Shown: positions 1 through 9,579, counted from the first letter of the stretch. The stretch: 64,000 nt of DNA from DATEDA01 sp963744255 (GCA_963744255.1 CAVUSZ010000045.1:1-64000); one strand, 5' to 3'. Numbers and translations: made by a program. Notes: generated by a model not told the origin, from the letters alone.

Positions 1-1
1 G

Positions 2-546
2 CCGGCGGAGGAGCGCGCGCGGGCAGGCCTCTCCCTCGGTTTTCAGTACCCGATTGAGATTCCCGGGGTCTCGAACAGCGCGTTTCTGCGGCTCGCCTAC
101 AACACCATCCAGGCCGCGCGCGGCAAGGACGAACTCGATCCGCTCGAGTTCGACGACTACGTGCGCGAAAAGATGAAGCTGCTCGAGATGGACCCGGCGT
201 TCCTCGACCGCAGGGTGAACGAAGGATTCTCGGGCGGCGAGAAGAAGCGGAACGAGATCCTCCAGATGGCGCTGCTCGAGCCGAAGCTCGCGTCCTGGAC
301 GAGACCGACTCCGGCCTCGACATCGACGCGCTGCGGGTCGTCGCGAACGGCGTGAACCGGCTGATCAACCCGGACAACGCCATCGTGCTGGTCACGCACT
401 ACCAGCGGATGCTGAACTACATCGTCCCCGACTACGTACACGTCATGGACGGCGGCCGGATCATCAAGACCGGCGGCAAGGAACTCGCGCTCGAGCTGGA
501 GAGCCGCGGTTACGACTGGGTGGCGAAGGAGGCCGTCGCGGCATGA
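2..546 (+). CDS. sufC: SufC, Fe-S cluster assembly ATPase (5' end off window, frameshifted)
   Basis: Cytosolic ABC-type ATPase of the SufBCD scaffold complex. The window begins inside the gene: frame 2 reads from about the GLSLGFQYP segment, which follows the Q-loop region, through FSGGEKKRNE (the SufC form of the ABC signature). One base is missing after 292, where the family has Ile before LDETDSGLD. The frame then moves to frame 1 and carries Walker B, the H-loop (VLVTHYQR) and a normal C-terminus. Walker A lies upstream of the window. The stop overlaps the sufD ATG (ATGA). Both halves are well conserved, so a sequencing error or a very recent mutation fits better than old decay. Confidence 0.9.
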
Positions 547-1843
547 CGACCACGGCCGCGCACGCCTGGCTCGAGAACCTGCTCGCGGGCCATCCAGGTC
601 TGCCCGCGAAACCGCACGCGTGGGTGAATCGCCTGCGCGCCGACGCGCTCGAGCGGGCGCACTCGCTCACGCTCCCCACGGTGCGCGAAGAGGAGTGGCG
701 GTTCACGGATCTCGCGCCGCTGTACGCATTGGCGTTCAAGCCCGCTGCACCCGCTACGGCGCCGGTCGGGCTCGGTCTCGAGCCGGTGATCGCGCCGGAG
801 GCGTCGGCGCGGCTCGTGTTCATCGACGGGCAGTTCGTCCCGACGCTGTCGTCGACCCCGCGGGACGGCGTGGTCGTGACGACGCTCGGCGCAGCGCTCG
901 ACACGCACGATGACCTGGTCGAGTCGCAGCTCGGGCGGCACGCGAATTTCGCGACGATGCGTTTCGCGCGATCAACACCGCATACCTCACCGACGGCGCG
1001 CTGGTGTTCGCACCGCACGATACCGTGGGGCTTGCGCCGATCCAGCTCGTGTTCGCAAGCACGCAGGCCGGCGTCGCAGTCCATCCGCGCTGCCTGATCG
1101 TCGCGGAGCCGGGGAGCGAGGTGACGGTGCTCGAGGACTACGTCGGACTGAATGACGACGCCTATTGCGTCAATGCCGTCACCGAGGTCGCGGTCGGCGC
1201 GAACGCGCACGTCCGCCATGTCCGCCGGCAGCAGGAGGGCCCGGCCGCGTTCCACATCGCCACGTGCGCGGTGCGCCTCGAGCGCGACGCCTCGTACAAG
1301 TCGGTGTCGGTGGCGGTCGGCGCGCGGCTGTCGCGCTACAACCTGAACCTCCTGCAGGCGGGCGAGGGGATCGATTGCCAGATCGACGGGCTCGCGCTGC
1401 TGAACGAGCGGCAGCTCGCCGACACGCACAGTTTCATCGACCACGCCCAGGCGCACGGTACGAGCCGCCAGCTGCACAAGTGCGTCGCCGGCGGCCACGC
1501 GCATGCGGTGTTCAACGGCCGCATCATGGTGCGGCCGGGCGCGCAGGGGACCGATTCGTCGCAGCAGAGCCGGAACCTGCTGCTCTCCCGGCGCGCCCAC
1601 GTCGACACCAAGCCGCAGCTCGAGATCTTCGCCGACGACGTGAAATGCGCGCACGGCGCGACCGTCGGCCAGCTCGAGGCGGAGGAGCTGTTCTACCTGC
1701 GGAGCCGCGGCCTGAGCGAGCCGGCCGCGCGCGCGCTGCTCACCTACGGGTTCGCGGCGCAGGTCGTCGACCGGATCCCGATCCGCTCGGTTGTCGATGC
1801 GCTGCACCGGACGGTGCTGGAAGAAACGCGAGAGACACTATGA
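543..1843 (+). CDS. sufD: SufD, Fe-S cluster assembly scaffold protein (frameshifted)
   Basis: Partner of SufB and SufC in the SUF scaffold. The N-terminal part (REEEWRFTDLAPLYAL, typical of SufD) is in frame 3. The C-terminal beta-helix core (VGANAHVRHVRRQQE through HVDTKPQLEIFADDVKCAHGA, then a helical end) is in frame 2. The switch lies near 951-953, where one G is missing (the conserved reading is ANFA-DDAFRAINTAYL). Without the lesion the protein would be about 433 residues, normal for SufD. The gene overlaps sufC by 4 bases and the sufS ATG by 4 bases. No other lesion is visible. The sequence is intact enough that sequencing error is likely. Confidence 0.9.
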
Positions 1844-3107
1844 CTGTGACTGCCACCGCCCTGCGTAGCGAGCGCGGCTTGCCACGTCGCTCGACGTCGA
1901 GCGCATCCGCGCCGACTTCCCGATCCTCCGCAACGTCAGGATCGACGGGAAGCCGCTCGTCTTCCTCGACAACGCGGCCTCGAGCCAGATGCCGCAACCG
2001 GTGATCGACCGGATCGTGCACTATCGGACCTGGGAGCACGCGAACATCCATCGCGGCGTGCACTACCTCTCCGAGACCGCGACCGCGGCGTACGAGCACG
2101 CCCGCCGGATTGCGCGCGAGTTCCTGAACGCCGGCGACGACCGCGAGGTGATCTTCACCTCGAACTGCACCGACGGCATCAACCTGGTGGCGCACGGCTA
2201 CGGCCGGAAGTTCATAGGCTCGGGCGACGAGATCATCCTCACCCATCTCGAGCACCACGCGAACATCGTGCCGTGGCAGATGCTCTGCGAGGAGAAGGGC
2301 GCGCGGCTGCGGATCGTTCCGGTGACCGACGCGGGCGAGCTGCTGATCGACGAATACGAGAAACTCTTCAATCCGCGCACGAAGTTCGTCGCGATGACCC
2401 ACGTGTCGAACGCGCTCGGCACGATCAACCCGGTGAAGGCAATGATCGCGATCGCCCACAGGCACGGCGTGCCGGTGCTGGTTGACGGCGCGCAGGCCGC
2501 GCCGCACCTCAAGATCGACGTCCGCGACCTCGACTGCGACTTCTACGCGGTCACCGGGCACAAGATCTTCGGGCCCACCGGCATCGGCGTGCTGTACGGC
2601 AAGGCGCAACTGCTCGAGGCGATGCAGCCCTTCAAGGGCGGCGGCGACATGATCCTGTCGGTCACGTTCGAGAAGACGACTTACAACACGATCCCGCACA
2701 AGTTCGAGGCCGGGACCCCGCCGATCGCCGAGGCGATCGGGCTCGGCGCCGCGATGGAGTACATGACCGGCATCGGCCACGCGGACATCGCGGCGCATGA
2801 GCATGCGCTCCTCGAGTACGCGACCGAGCTGCTCGGATCCATCCCCGGTGTGCGGCTGATCGGGACCGCGAAAGACAAGGCGTCGGTGCTGTCCTTCTAC
2901 GTCGGCGACGTTCACCCGCACGACGTCGGCACGCTGCTCAACCAGGAAGGCGTCGCGGTCCGGACGGGGCACCACTGCGCGCAGCCCCTGATGCAGCGCT
3001 TCGGCGTGCCCGCCACCGCGCGCGCGTCGTTCGCGTTCTACAACACCTTCGCCGAAGTCGAGGCGCTCGCCGGTGCCGTCCGCAAGGTGCAGAAGATGTT
3101 TGCGTGA
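1840..3107 (+). CDS. sufS: SufS, group II cysteine desulfurase (frameshift near the N-terminus)
   Basis: PLP enzyme that releases sulfur from L-cysteine as a persulfide for Fe-S assembly. ATG 1840 overlaps the sufD stop. The first 14 or so codons are in frame 1 and the rest in frame 3, with one base missing between 1879 and 1886. From there the protein reads SLDVERIRADFPIL without a break. Visible features are the PLP-lysine region VTGHKIFGPTGIGVLYG and the active-site Cys loop RTGHHCAQPLM. An in-frame ATG at 1989 gives a 372-residue product, but it would lack conserved N-terminal sequence including FLDNAASS, so it is not the native start. Confidence 0.92.
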
Positions 3108-3117
3108 TGGATAGGTA

Positions 3118-3615
3118 ATGGATAGCAAACAGCTCTACCAGGAAGTGATCCTGGATCACAACAAGAAGCCGCGGAACTGGGGCAAGCTCGACGACGCGAC
3201 CCACCGTTCCGAGGGCGTCAATCCGCTTTGCGGTGACCACATCTGGGTCGCGGTGAAAGTGGACGGGGACAGGATCGACAAGATTGCGTTCGAAGGCGAG
3301 TCGTGCGCGATCTGCAAGGCCTCGGCGTCGATGATGACGACCGCGGTGAAGGGCAAGACGACGGCGGACGCCGAAACGTTGGTCGAGCACTTCCGGGCGA
3401 TGGCCGTCGGGAATGAAGACCTGGGGACGAGCGGCCGCTACCTCGGGCGGCTCACGGTGTTCGCGGGCGTGCGCGACCTGCCGTCGCGGGTGAAATGCGC
3501 GATCCTGCCGTGGCACACGCTGCACGCGGCGTTCTCGAGAGAGGGGTCGACGACGACCGAAGGCGCAGCCGACCCGGTGGCGCTGGAAGCACAGGGGTTC
3601 CCGGGCAATGCCTGA
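3118..3615 (+). CDS. sufU: SufU-type Fe-S assembly scaffold / sulfurtransferase
   Basis: A 165-residue member of the IscU/SufU family, placed 10 bases after sufS as is usual for SufU, the sulfur acceptor of SufS. The three cysteines are visible: LCGDH near residue 40, ESCAIC near 65 and VKCAILPWHT near 126. The spacing between the second and third is larger than in IscU, consistent with the SufU-specific insertion. The conserved start motif LYQEVILDHNKKPRN is present. The reading frame is complete, in contrast to the three genes before it. Confidence 0.92.
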   Translation: MDSKQLYQEVILDHNKKPRNWGKLDDATHRSEGVNPLCGDHIWVAVKVDGDRIDKIAFEGESCAICKASASMMTTAVKGKTTADAETLVEHFRAMAVGNEDLGTSGRYLGRLTVFAGVRDLPSRVKCAILPWHTLHAAFSREGSTTTEGAADPVALEAQGFPGNA

Positions 3616-3623
3616 TTGTTGAT

Positions 3624-4196
3624 ATGCCGAAAATTTCCGAAATCGAACGCACGCCAAACCCGAACGCGATGAAGTTCGTGCTCAAGGAGCCGCTCACCTA
3701 CGGCGCCTCGCGCTCCTACGACTCGAAGGATCAGGCGGCGGACGATCCGCTCGCGAAGGCGCTCTTCGACGTCCCGCACGTCACCAACGTCTTTTACGTC
3801 GACCACTGGATCACGGTGACGCAGGACGGCGGCGCGGAGTGGAACGAGCTGCTGAAGCAGCTCGCGGTTCCGATCCGCGAGGCGCCGGCTGCCGAGGCGC
3901 AGTCGCAGGCCTACTCCGCGCTCGGCGGCGGCCATCCAGCGCTCGACGACGAGACGCTCACCGACGAGCAACGCCACAACCTCTCCTTGATCACCGATCT
4001 CATCGACGAGCGCGTGCGGCCCTATCTCCAGGGCGACGGCGGCGACCTCTACGTCGTCGAGCTGGAGGGCAACCTCCTCAAGGTACACTACCAGGGCGCG
4101 TGCGGCAGCTGCCCCAGCTCACTCTCGGCAACGCTGGCCGGTATCGAGGGCCTGGTGCAATCGGTCGCGCCGGACCTTCAAGTGATGTCGGTCTAG
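3624..4196 (+). CDS. Nfu-type Fe-S carrier protein (Nfu_N plus NifU C-terminal domain)
   Basis: A 190-residue Fe-S carrier. Residues about 5-90 form the Nfu N-terminal domain (ERTPNPNAMKFVL motif, shared with mitochondrial NFU1). Residues about 115-190 form the NifU C-terminal domain with the cluster-binding CGSC motif (YQGACGSCPSS). The start at 3624 was chosen because it lies 9 bases after the sufU stop and begins directly at the domain. It closes the suf operon and would pass [4Fe-4S] clusters to target enzymes. Confidence 0.9.
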   Translation: MPKISEIERTPNPNAMKFVLKEPLTYGASRSYDSKDQAADDPLAKALFDVPHVTNVFYVDHWITVTQDGGAEWNELLKQLAVPIREAPAAEAQSQAYSALGGGHPALDDETLTDEQRHNLSLITDLIDERVRPYLQGDGGDLYVVELEGNLLKVHYQGACGSCPSSLSATLAGIEGLVQSVAPDLQVMSV

Positions 4197-4253
4197 CCGG
4201 GATCGGGCTCACAGCCGGAGGGGTTCGCGCCGGCTCGGTAACAATGACGCGCG

Positions 4254-4544
4254 GTGCATCCGGAGTGGTTCGCGTGGGCCGTCATGCTCTACGAGACCGT
4301 CGGCGGACTGATGCTGATCTTCGGCGTTTCCGCCCGCTGGGTCGCGCTGTTGCTCGGCGTCCATCTGCTCTTCGCCGCGCTCCTCGGCCATGGTGCGAAC
4401 GGCTGGGCCTTCACCAACAAGGGCGGCGGCTACGAATACCCCGTGTTCTGGGCGATCGCCTGCTTCGCGCTCGCCCTGCTGGGCGACGGTGCCCACGCGT
4501 TGAAGACCGGTGCGCCGTGGAGGCTCGCCGGCGGGTCCCGCTAG
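4254..4544 (+). CDS. DoxX family membrane protein, N-terminally short
   Basis: A 96-residue reading frame (GTG start) with three hydrophobic segments that matches the central and C-terminal part of DoxX proteins: YETVGGLMLIFGVSARWVALLLG and the GGGYEYP motif before the last helix. Full-length DoxX proteins are usually about 130-150 residues and start with a further helix carrying a GxxHG-type motif. That part is missing, and only 57 bases separate this gene from nfu. It is therefore probably a 5'-truncated remnant, though a short functional version cannot be excluded. Confidence 0.55.
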   Translation: MHPEWFAWAVMLYETVGGLMLIFGVSARWVALLLGVHLLFAALLGHGANGWAFTNKGGGYEYPVFWAIACFALALLGDGAHALKTGAPWRLAGGSR

Positions 4545-4625
4545 CGTCCGTCGACCGGCGCGGGGCACGGCATCCTCGCCGGGCTCTTCGGGCTGTTCAA
4601 CGGCCGGCTCCCTCTGCTATCCTTT

Positions 4626-4666
4626 CGGCACGGCATGTGCCGGTTTCTGGAGAAAGGAGGTGATCC
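4626..4666 (+). promoter_or_regulatory. Hairpin followed by an extended Shine-Dalgarno sequence
   Basis: A 6-bp stem CGGCAC/GTGCCG (4626-4631 and 4637-4642, 5-base loop) is followed by AAAGGAGGTGATCC (4653-4666). This is complementary over 14 bases to the usual 3' end of 16S rRNA. GGAGG ends 7 bases before the GTG at 4668. The pairing far exceeds a normal site and decides the start of the small gene below. Confidence 0.7.
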
Positions 4667-4667
4667 G

Positions 4668-4814
4668 GTGTCTAGTCGCTACTTGAGGATCGCTGCCGTG
4701 ATCGCATTTCTCTTCGCGAGCAGCGCGGCGTCGGCTTGCCCCGGCGCGAAGGTGAAGACGGACGATTCGCAGGCCTCGTCCACCACCTCCAGCTCCAAGC
4801 GAGCGGGGGGATAG
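4668..4814 (+). CDS. Small exported peptide, 48 residues, unknown function
   Basis: GTG start fixed by the extended Shine-Dalgarno sequence just upstream. The peptide has a basic start (SSRYLR), a hydrophobic core of about 14 residues (IAAVIAFLFASSAA) and an Ala-Ser-Ala cleavage motif before CPGAKVKTDD. The mature part would be only about 25 residues, hydrophilic and Ser/Thr/Lys rich. The Cys at +1 could suggest a lipoprotein, but the lipobox lacks the usual Leu at -3. It is unlike any family I recognise. It ends about 160 bases before a strong terminator, so it may form its own short transcript. Confidence 0.6.
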   Translation: MSSRYLRIAAVIAFLFASSAASACPGAKVKTDDSQASSTTSSSKRAGG

Positions 4815-4972
4815 CGAGACCCGATCGACCGGCTTCGATTCGCCGGCGCGCGCTAGAAAGCGCGCACCGACGCACGAAACAGCAGGCGTAAGAACGCCGA
4901 CTCGAGGGATCTGCACGGGGGCCCGCCCCCTGCTCCTCGCCTCAGTACGAACGAAGCCAGACAGGCATTCAG

Positions 4973-5009
4973 CGGCCGCGAGGCGTGTGCCTCGCGGCCG
5001 TTTTCTTTT
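4973..5009 (+). terminator. Rho-independent terminator
   Basis: Perfect 12-bp inverted repeat CGGCCGCGAGGC/GCCTCGCGGCCG (4973-4984 and 4989-5000) with a GTGT loop, followed directly by TTTTCTTTT. This is the clearest intrinsic terminator in the window and ends the transcript containing the 48-residue peptide, possibly the suf operon as well. Nothing else is seen in 4815-4972. Confidence 0.9.
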
Positions 5010-5136
5010 GGGCCGCCCCGCCGCCCGAAGTACCCTTGCGAGGCTGTTTCACTGCTCGAGCGCAGGCTCCCAGTCTATTCTGAAGCGTACGCCGGGTGAG
5101 GTTGCGAGCGCTTCGAGGCGCCGTTACTCTGGACCT

Positions 5137-5799
5137 GTGCTATCCATCCGCGGCCTCGCGAAGTCGTACCCCGGTCCGCGCCCCCGCACCGTGTTCGCCG
5201 GCGTGGACCTCGAGCTCGGCGCCGGCGAGTACGTGGCGGTGCGCGGCGAGTCGGGGATCGGCAAGTCGACGCTCCTCAACCTCGTCGCCGGCCTCGACCA
5301 CCCGGACGGTGGCTCGATCGCGCTCGACGGCATCGAGCTCGCGCCGCTCGATGACGATGCGCTCACCGAGCTGCGGCGGCGCCGGATGGGCTTCGTCTTC
5401 CAGGCGTTCCACGTCCTGCCGTACCTCGATGTCGCACAGAACGTCGCGGTTCCGCTGCTCCTGAACGGCATGCTCGACGGTGCGGGCGAAGGACGGGTGC
5501 GCGACATGCTGGCTGCGGTTGGCCTCGCCGATCGGGCGACCAGCCGCCCGGCCGAACTATCGGGCGGCGAGCTGCAGCGCGTGGCGATCGCACGCGCGCT
5601 CGTGCATCGGCCGCGCCTCGTGCTGGCGGACGAGCCGACCGGGAATCTGGATCCGGACAGCGCCGCGCAGGTGCTCGAGCTCCTCCGGACGAGCGTCAAG
5701 CGCGAAGGCGCAGCCGGGATCCTGGTCACGCACTCACCCGTCGCGGCGGCCACGGCGGACCGCATCTACACGCTGACCGCGTCCGGCCTGCGAGCATGA
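5137..5799 (+). CDS. ABC transporter ATP-binding protein (AttE/LolD-like)
   Basis: A 220-residue ATPase of the MacB/LolD/AttE group, which energises FtsX-type permeases. Walker A is GESGIGKST, the Q-loop is FVFQAFHVLP, the signature is LSGGELQR and Walker B is RLVLADEPTGNLD. GTG 5137 is preferred over the longer upstream frame because the family begins right at this strand (LSIRGLAKSYPG). The stop overlaps the permease ATG. With the next two genes it makes an export-type system for an envelope substrate. Confidence 0.85.
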   Translation: MLSIRGLAKSYPGPRPRTVFAGVDLELGAGEYVAVRGESGIGKSTLLNLVAGLDHPDGGSIALDGIELAPLDDDALTELRRRRMGFVFQAFHVLPYLDVAQNVAVPLLLNGMLDGAGEGRVRDMLAAVGLADRATSRPAELSGGELQRVAIARALVHRPRLVLADEPTGNLDPDSAAQVLELLRTSVKREGAAGILVTHSPVAAATADRIYTLTASGLRA

Positions 5800-8303
5800 A
5801 CGACACGGCACTCGGCCTCGCGCTCTTCCTCGGTCCACTCCGGCAGGGCAAGGGACGGCTCGCGCTCGGGCTGTCCGCGATCGCGCTCGGGGTCGCGCTC
5901 GGCTACGCCGTGCAGCTCGTCAATCAGTCGGCCATCGGCGAGTTCGCGCACGCCGTGCAGACGCTCGCGGGCACCGCCGACCTCGAGCTGCGCGGCCCGC
6001 GCGCAGGCTTCGACGAGTCGCTCTATCCCCGCCTCGCCCGCCTCCCCGAGGTCGCCGTCGCGAGCCCGGTGATCGAAGCCGACGTCCGCCTCGCGGGCCG
6101 GGCCGAGACGCTTCGCATTCTGGGGCTCGACGTCTTCCGGGCGGGGCTGCTGCAGCCCGACCTGGTGGCGACCTCTGCGCCCGACCTTTCCGACACGCTT
6201 CGCCCGGACGCGATCTTCCTGAGCCCGGCCGCTGCGGAGTGGCTTGGCGTGGCGGAGGGCGACCCCATCGCGCTCCAGGTCGGACTCGGCGAGGCGCGCC
6301 TGCGCGTGGCCGGGCTCACGCGCGCGGACGGCACGCGCTTCGGGATCGTGGACATCGCGGGTGCGCAGGCGGCGCTAGATCGCGTCGGCCGAATCAACCG
6401 ACTCGATCTCCGGCTGCGTCCCGGCGTCGACGTCGAGGCGTTCCGGGCGCGGCTGCAGCGCGAGCTGCCCGCCGGTGTCCTCGCCGAGCGTCCGGTCGCC
6501 GGGATCAAGCGCGCAGCGAGCATCTCGCGCTCGTATCGCGTGAACCTCAACGTCCTCGCCCTGGTCGCCCTCTTCACCGGCGGGCTGCTCGTGTTCTCGA
6601 CGCAGGCGCTCGCCGTGGTGCGCCGACGCCCGCAGCTCGCGCTGCTCCGGGTGCTCGGGCTGAAGCGCCGCAGGTTGATCGCGACGCTACTCGGCGAAGC
6701 GCTGCTCGTCGGAGCAGTCGGCGCTGCGCTCGGGCTCGTGCTCGGCTTCGCGCTCGCGCAGGCGATCCTGGATGTGGTGGGTGCCGACCTCGGGGCGGGC
6801 GATTTCCGCGGCATGCGCCCGGCGCTCCGCTTCGAGCCCGGCTGGGCGCTCGTGTTCTTCGCGCTCGGCGTCGTCGTCGCGCTCCTGGCGAGCCTCGCGC
6901 CTGCCCTCGAGGCGGCGCGCGCGCAGCCCGCTGCAGCACTGAAGGCCGGCGACGAACAGCGGCTCTTCGAGCGCCTCAAGCCCGCGTGGCCGGGCCTCGT
7001 GGTGATTGCAGCCGGCGTGGCGCTCACCGCTGCGCCGCCGCTCGACGGTCTGCCGCTGTTCGGCTACATCGCGATCGCGCTCCTCCTCGTCGGGACGATC
7101 ATGCTGATGCCGCGGCTCGCGGTCGCCGCGTTCGCGCGCCTGCACTTGCGCCGGGCCGTGCCCGGCCGGCTCGCTGCGCTGCAGCTACACGGCGCCCCGG
7201 GGCAGTCGATGCTGTCGCTCGCGACCATCGTCGCGGCGGTGAGCCTGCTTGTCTCGATGGCGATCATGGTCGCCTCCTTTCGTCAGTCGCTCGGTACCTG
7301 GCTCGATCACGTGCTGCCCGCCGATCTGTACGTCCGGACGGGCGCCGCGGGCGACACCGCGTTCCTCGCGCCGCGCGACCAGGAGCGTCTCGCCGGCATT
7401 CCCGGCGTGCGGCGCGCCGACTTCGGTCGCACTCAGAGCATCCTGCTCGCGCCCGAGAAGCCGCCGGTGATGCTCATTGCGCGTCCGGTCGACGCGACCG
7501 ATCCCGGGCGCCTCCTGCCGCTCGTCGGCGGGTTCCTCGTGCCGCCGGCGGGCGCGCCGCCGCCCGCGTGGGTGTCCGAGGCGATGGTCGACATTTACGG
7601 CTTCGCGCCCGGAGCCGTCATCGAACTGCCGATCGCGGGGCAACCTGCGCGCTTCACGGTCGCAGGTGTGTGGCGGGACTACATCCGGCAGCACGGCGCA
7701 GTGATGGTCGAGCGCGACCGCTACATCCGGCTCACCGGCGACCGCGATGCGAACGACGGCGCGCTGTGGCTCGCTGCCGGCACCAACGCCGGTGATGTCA
7801 GGTTCGCAATCCGCACGACGGTGCCCGGCGGCGAGAAGCTCGAGCTCGCCGCACCGGGCGAGATCAGGGAACGCTCGATGCAGGCCTTCGACCGGACGTT
7901 CGCGATCACCTACGTGCTCGAGCTCGTCGCGCTCGTCATCGGGCTCACCGGCCTGTCGTCGAGCTTCGGTGCGCTGGTGCTCGCGCGCCGGCGGGAGTTC
8001 GGCATGCTGCGGCACCTCGGCATGACGCGGCGCCAGATCGGCACGATGCTCGCGACCGAAGGCTTTGCGGTCAGCGCGCTCGGCCTCGCCGTCGGGCTCG
8101 CGCTCGGGACGATCATCAGCCTGATCCTGATTCACGTCGTGAACCGCCAGTCGTTTCACTGGAGCATGGATTTCACGATCCCCTGGTGGCCGCTCGCGGC
8201 GTTTTGCGCAGTCATGCTCGTCGCGGCCGCCCTGACGGCGACGGCGAGCGCGCGCGCCGCGATGACCGGCGATGCGGTCCGGGCGGTGAAGGAGGACTGG
8301 TAG
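5796..8303 (+). CDS. ABC transporter permease with two FtsX domains
   Basis: An 835-residue integral membrane protein made of two tandem units, each an extracytoplasmic domain followed by an FtsX-type helix bundle. Hydrophobic helices cluster near residues 25-45, 250-270, 305-330, 350-375, 410-445, 475-500, 705-730 and 755-825. Repeated RxxLALLRVLGLKRR and RREFGMLRHLGMTRR elements mark the cytoplasmic coupling loops. It is the fused equivalent of AttF plus AttG. It overlaps the ATPase by 4 bases and its stop touches the next GTG, so the three genes are translationally coupled. Its substrate is unknown. Confidence 0.85.
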   Translation: MNDTALGLALFLGPLRQGKGRLALGLSAIALGVALGYAVQLVNQSAIGEFAHAVQTLAGTADLELRGPRAGFDESLYPRLARLPEVAVASPVIEADVRLAGRAETLRILGLDVFRAGLLQPDLVATSAPDLSDTLRPDAIFLSPAAAEWLGVAEGDPIALQVGLGEARLRVAGLTRADGTRFGIVDIAGAQAALDRVGRINRLDLRLRPGVDVEAFRARLQRELPAGVLAERPVAGIKRAASISRSYRVNLNVLALVALFTGGLLVFSTQALAVVRRRPQLALLRVLGLKRRRLIATLLGEALLVGAVGAALGLVLGFALAQAILDVVGADLGAGDFRGMRPALRFEPGWALVFFALGVVVALLASLAPALEAARAQPAAALKAGDEQRLFERLKPAWPGLVVIAAGVALTAAPPLDGLPLFGYIAIALLLVGTIMLMPRLAVAAFARLHLRRAVPGRLAALQLHGAPGQSMLSLATIVAAVSLLVSMAIMVASFRQSLGTWLDHVLPADLYVRTGAAGDTAFLAPRDQERLAGIPGVRRADFGRTQSILLAPEKPPVMLIARPVDATDPGRLLPLVGGFLVPPAGAPPPAWVSEAMVDIYGFAPGAVIELPIAGQPARFTVAGVWRDYIRQHGAVMVERDRYIRLTGDRDANDGALWLAAGTNAGDVRFAIRTTVPGGEKLELAAPGEIRERSMQAFDRTFAITYVLELVALVIGLTGLSSSFGALVLARRREFGMLRHLGMTRRQIGTMLATEGFAVSALGLAVGLALGTIISLILIHVVNRQSFHWSMDFTIPWWPLAAFCAVMLVAAALTATASARAAMTGDAVRAVKEDW

Positions 8304-9430
8304 TGCAGCGCCGGGGGTTCCTGCTGGCACCACTGGCGCTGCTCGCGCGGCGCGCCGGCGCGGCCGAAGGGTATCCGGGCGTGATCCCCGGTGGCTCGCT
8401 CGAGTTCCCGCGCGATCACGGCGCGCACCCGGCCTTCCGCACGGAGTGGTGGTATGTGACGGGATGGCTTCGCGCCGCCGACGTGCGCGCCCTCGGCTTC
8501 CAGATCACCTTCTTCCGCAGCCGGCCGCGCATCGGCGAGGACAACCCGAGCGCCTTTGCACCGCGGCAGCTTCTCTTCGCGCACGCCGCGCTTGCGGACC
8601 CCGCGGTGGGACGCCTGCTTCACGATCAGCGCGCCGCGCGCGCGGGCTTCGGCCTGGCCGCGGCGCGCGAAGGATCGACCGACGTCCACATCGACGACTG
8701 GTCGATGGCGCTCGCCGATGGCGTCTACCGGGCGAGGATCGCCGCGCGCGAGTTCGCGTTCGATCTCGAGTTCGCGCCGTCGCAGCCGATCCTCGCGCAA
8801 GGCGACGCCGGCTTCAGCCGCAAAGGCCCGGAACCGCGCCAGGCGAGCTACTACTACAGCCGCCCGCATCTCGCGGTGAGCGGCACCGTGGAGAGAAGCG
8901 GGAAGCGCGAGCGTGTCGATGGCTCGGCGTGGCTCGATCACGAGTGGTCGAGCGAGTATCTGGCCCCAGCGGCCGCAGGCTGGGACTGGGTCGGGCTCAA
9001 CCTCGCCGACGGCGGCGCGCTCATGGCGTTCCGCATTCGAGCCAAGGCGGGGGGCGTTTTCTGGGCCGGCGGTGCCTGGCGTGCCGCCGACGGTCGCGTG
9101 CGCGTTTTCGCGCCGCGGGAGATCGCTTTCGAGCCGCTGCGCAACTGGCGTTCGCCGCGGACCGAGGTGGACTACCCGGTCGGAATGCGCGTGCGTGCCG
9201 GCGGTCTCGATCTCACGCTCGCGCCGCTCATGGACGACCAGGAACTCGACTCGCGCGCGAGCGTCGGCACGATCTACTGGGAGGGGGCGGTGACAGCCCT
9301 GCAGGACGGTCGGCCCGCCGGGCGCGGCTATCTCGAGCTGACCGGCTATTGGAAGCCGCTGCGGCTTTCTGGGCTCGGGTATCGCGAACACTTCCAAATC
9401 GAGGGATCGGTTGTCCACGAAACCGGGTGA
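8303..9430 (+). CDS. AttH/CrtC-like secreted lipocalin-fold protein
   Basis: A 375-residue member of the AttH / hydroxyneurosporene synthase (carotenoid 1,2-hydratase) superfamily. GTG 8303 overlaps the permease stop (TAGTG). The N-terminus MQRRGFLLAPLALLARRAGAAEG looks like a Tat signal (RRGFLL). Family motifs are EWWYVTGWL, DDWSM, DHEWSSEYL and GWDWVGLNL, and the tryptophan-rich strands fit the two lipocalin barrels. No carotenoid genes are nearby. The link to an AttEFG-type transporter suggests a periplasmic partner that receives or modifies an exported hydrophobic compound. Confidence 0.85.
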   Translation: MQRRGFLLAPLALLARRAGAAEGYPGVIPGGSLEFPRDHGAHPAFRTEWWYVTGWLRAADVRALGFQITFFRSRPRIGEDNPSAFAPRQLLFAHAALADPAVGRLLHDQRAARAGFGLAAAREGSTDVHIDDWSMALADGVYRARIAAREFAFDLEFAPSQPILAQGDAGFSRKGPEPRQASYYYSRPHLAVSGTVERSGKRERVDGSAWLDHEWSSEYLAPAAAGWDWVGLNLADGGALMAFRIRAKAGGVFWAGGAWRAADGRVRVFAPREIAFEPLRNWRSPRTEVDYPVGMRVRAGGLDLTLAPLMDDQELDSRASVGTIYWEGAVTALQDGRPAGRGYLELTGYWKPLRLSGLGYREHFQIEGSVVHETG

Positions 9431-9579
9431 ACTCCGCCGCAATTGCCGGCTGGACTGTTCGGCCGCACTTAGCCCTTCGGCGAGCGTCGGAATGGCGTGT
9501 CGCGAGAGCATCGAGATCCTCGTGGTTGCGGAACGGGACCTCGAGAGAGCGGGGCGCGCCAGCCTTATTGGCACACGCA

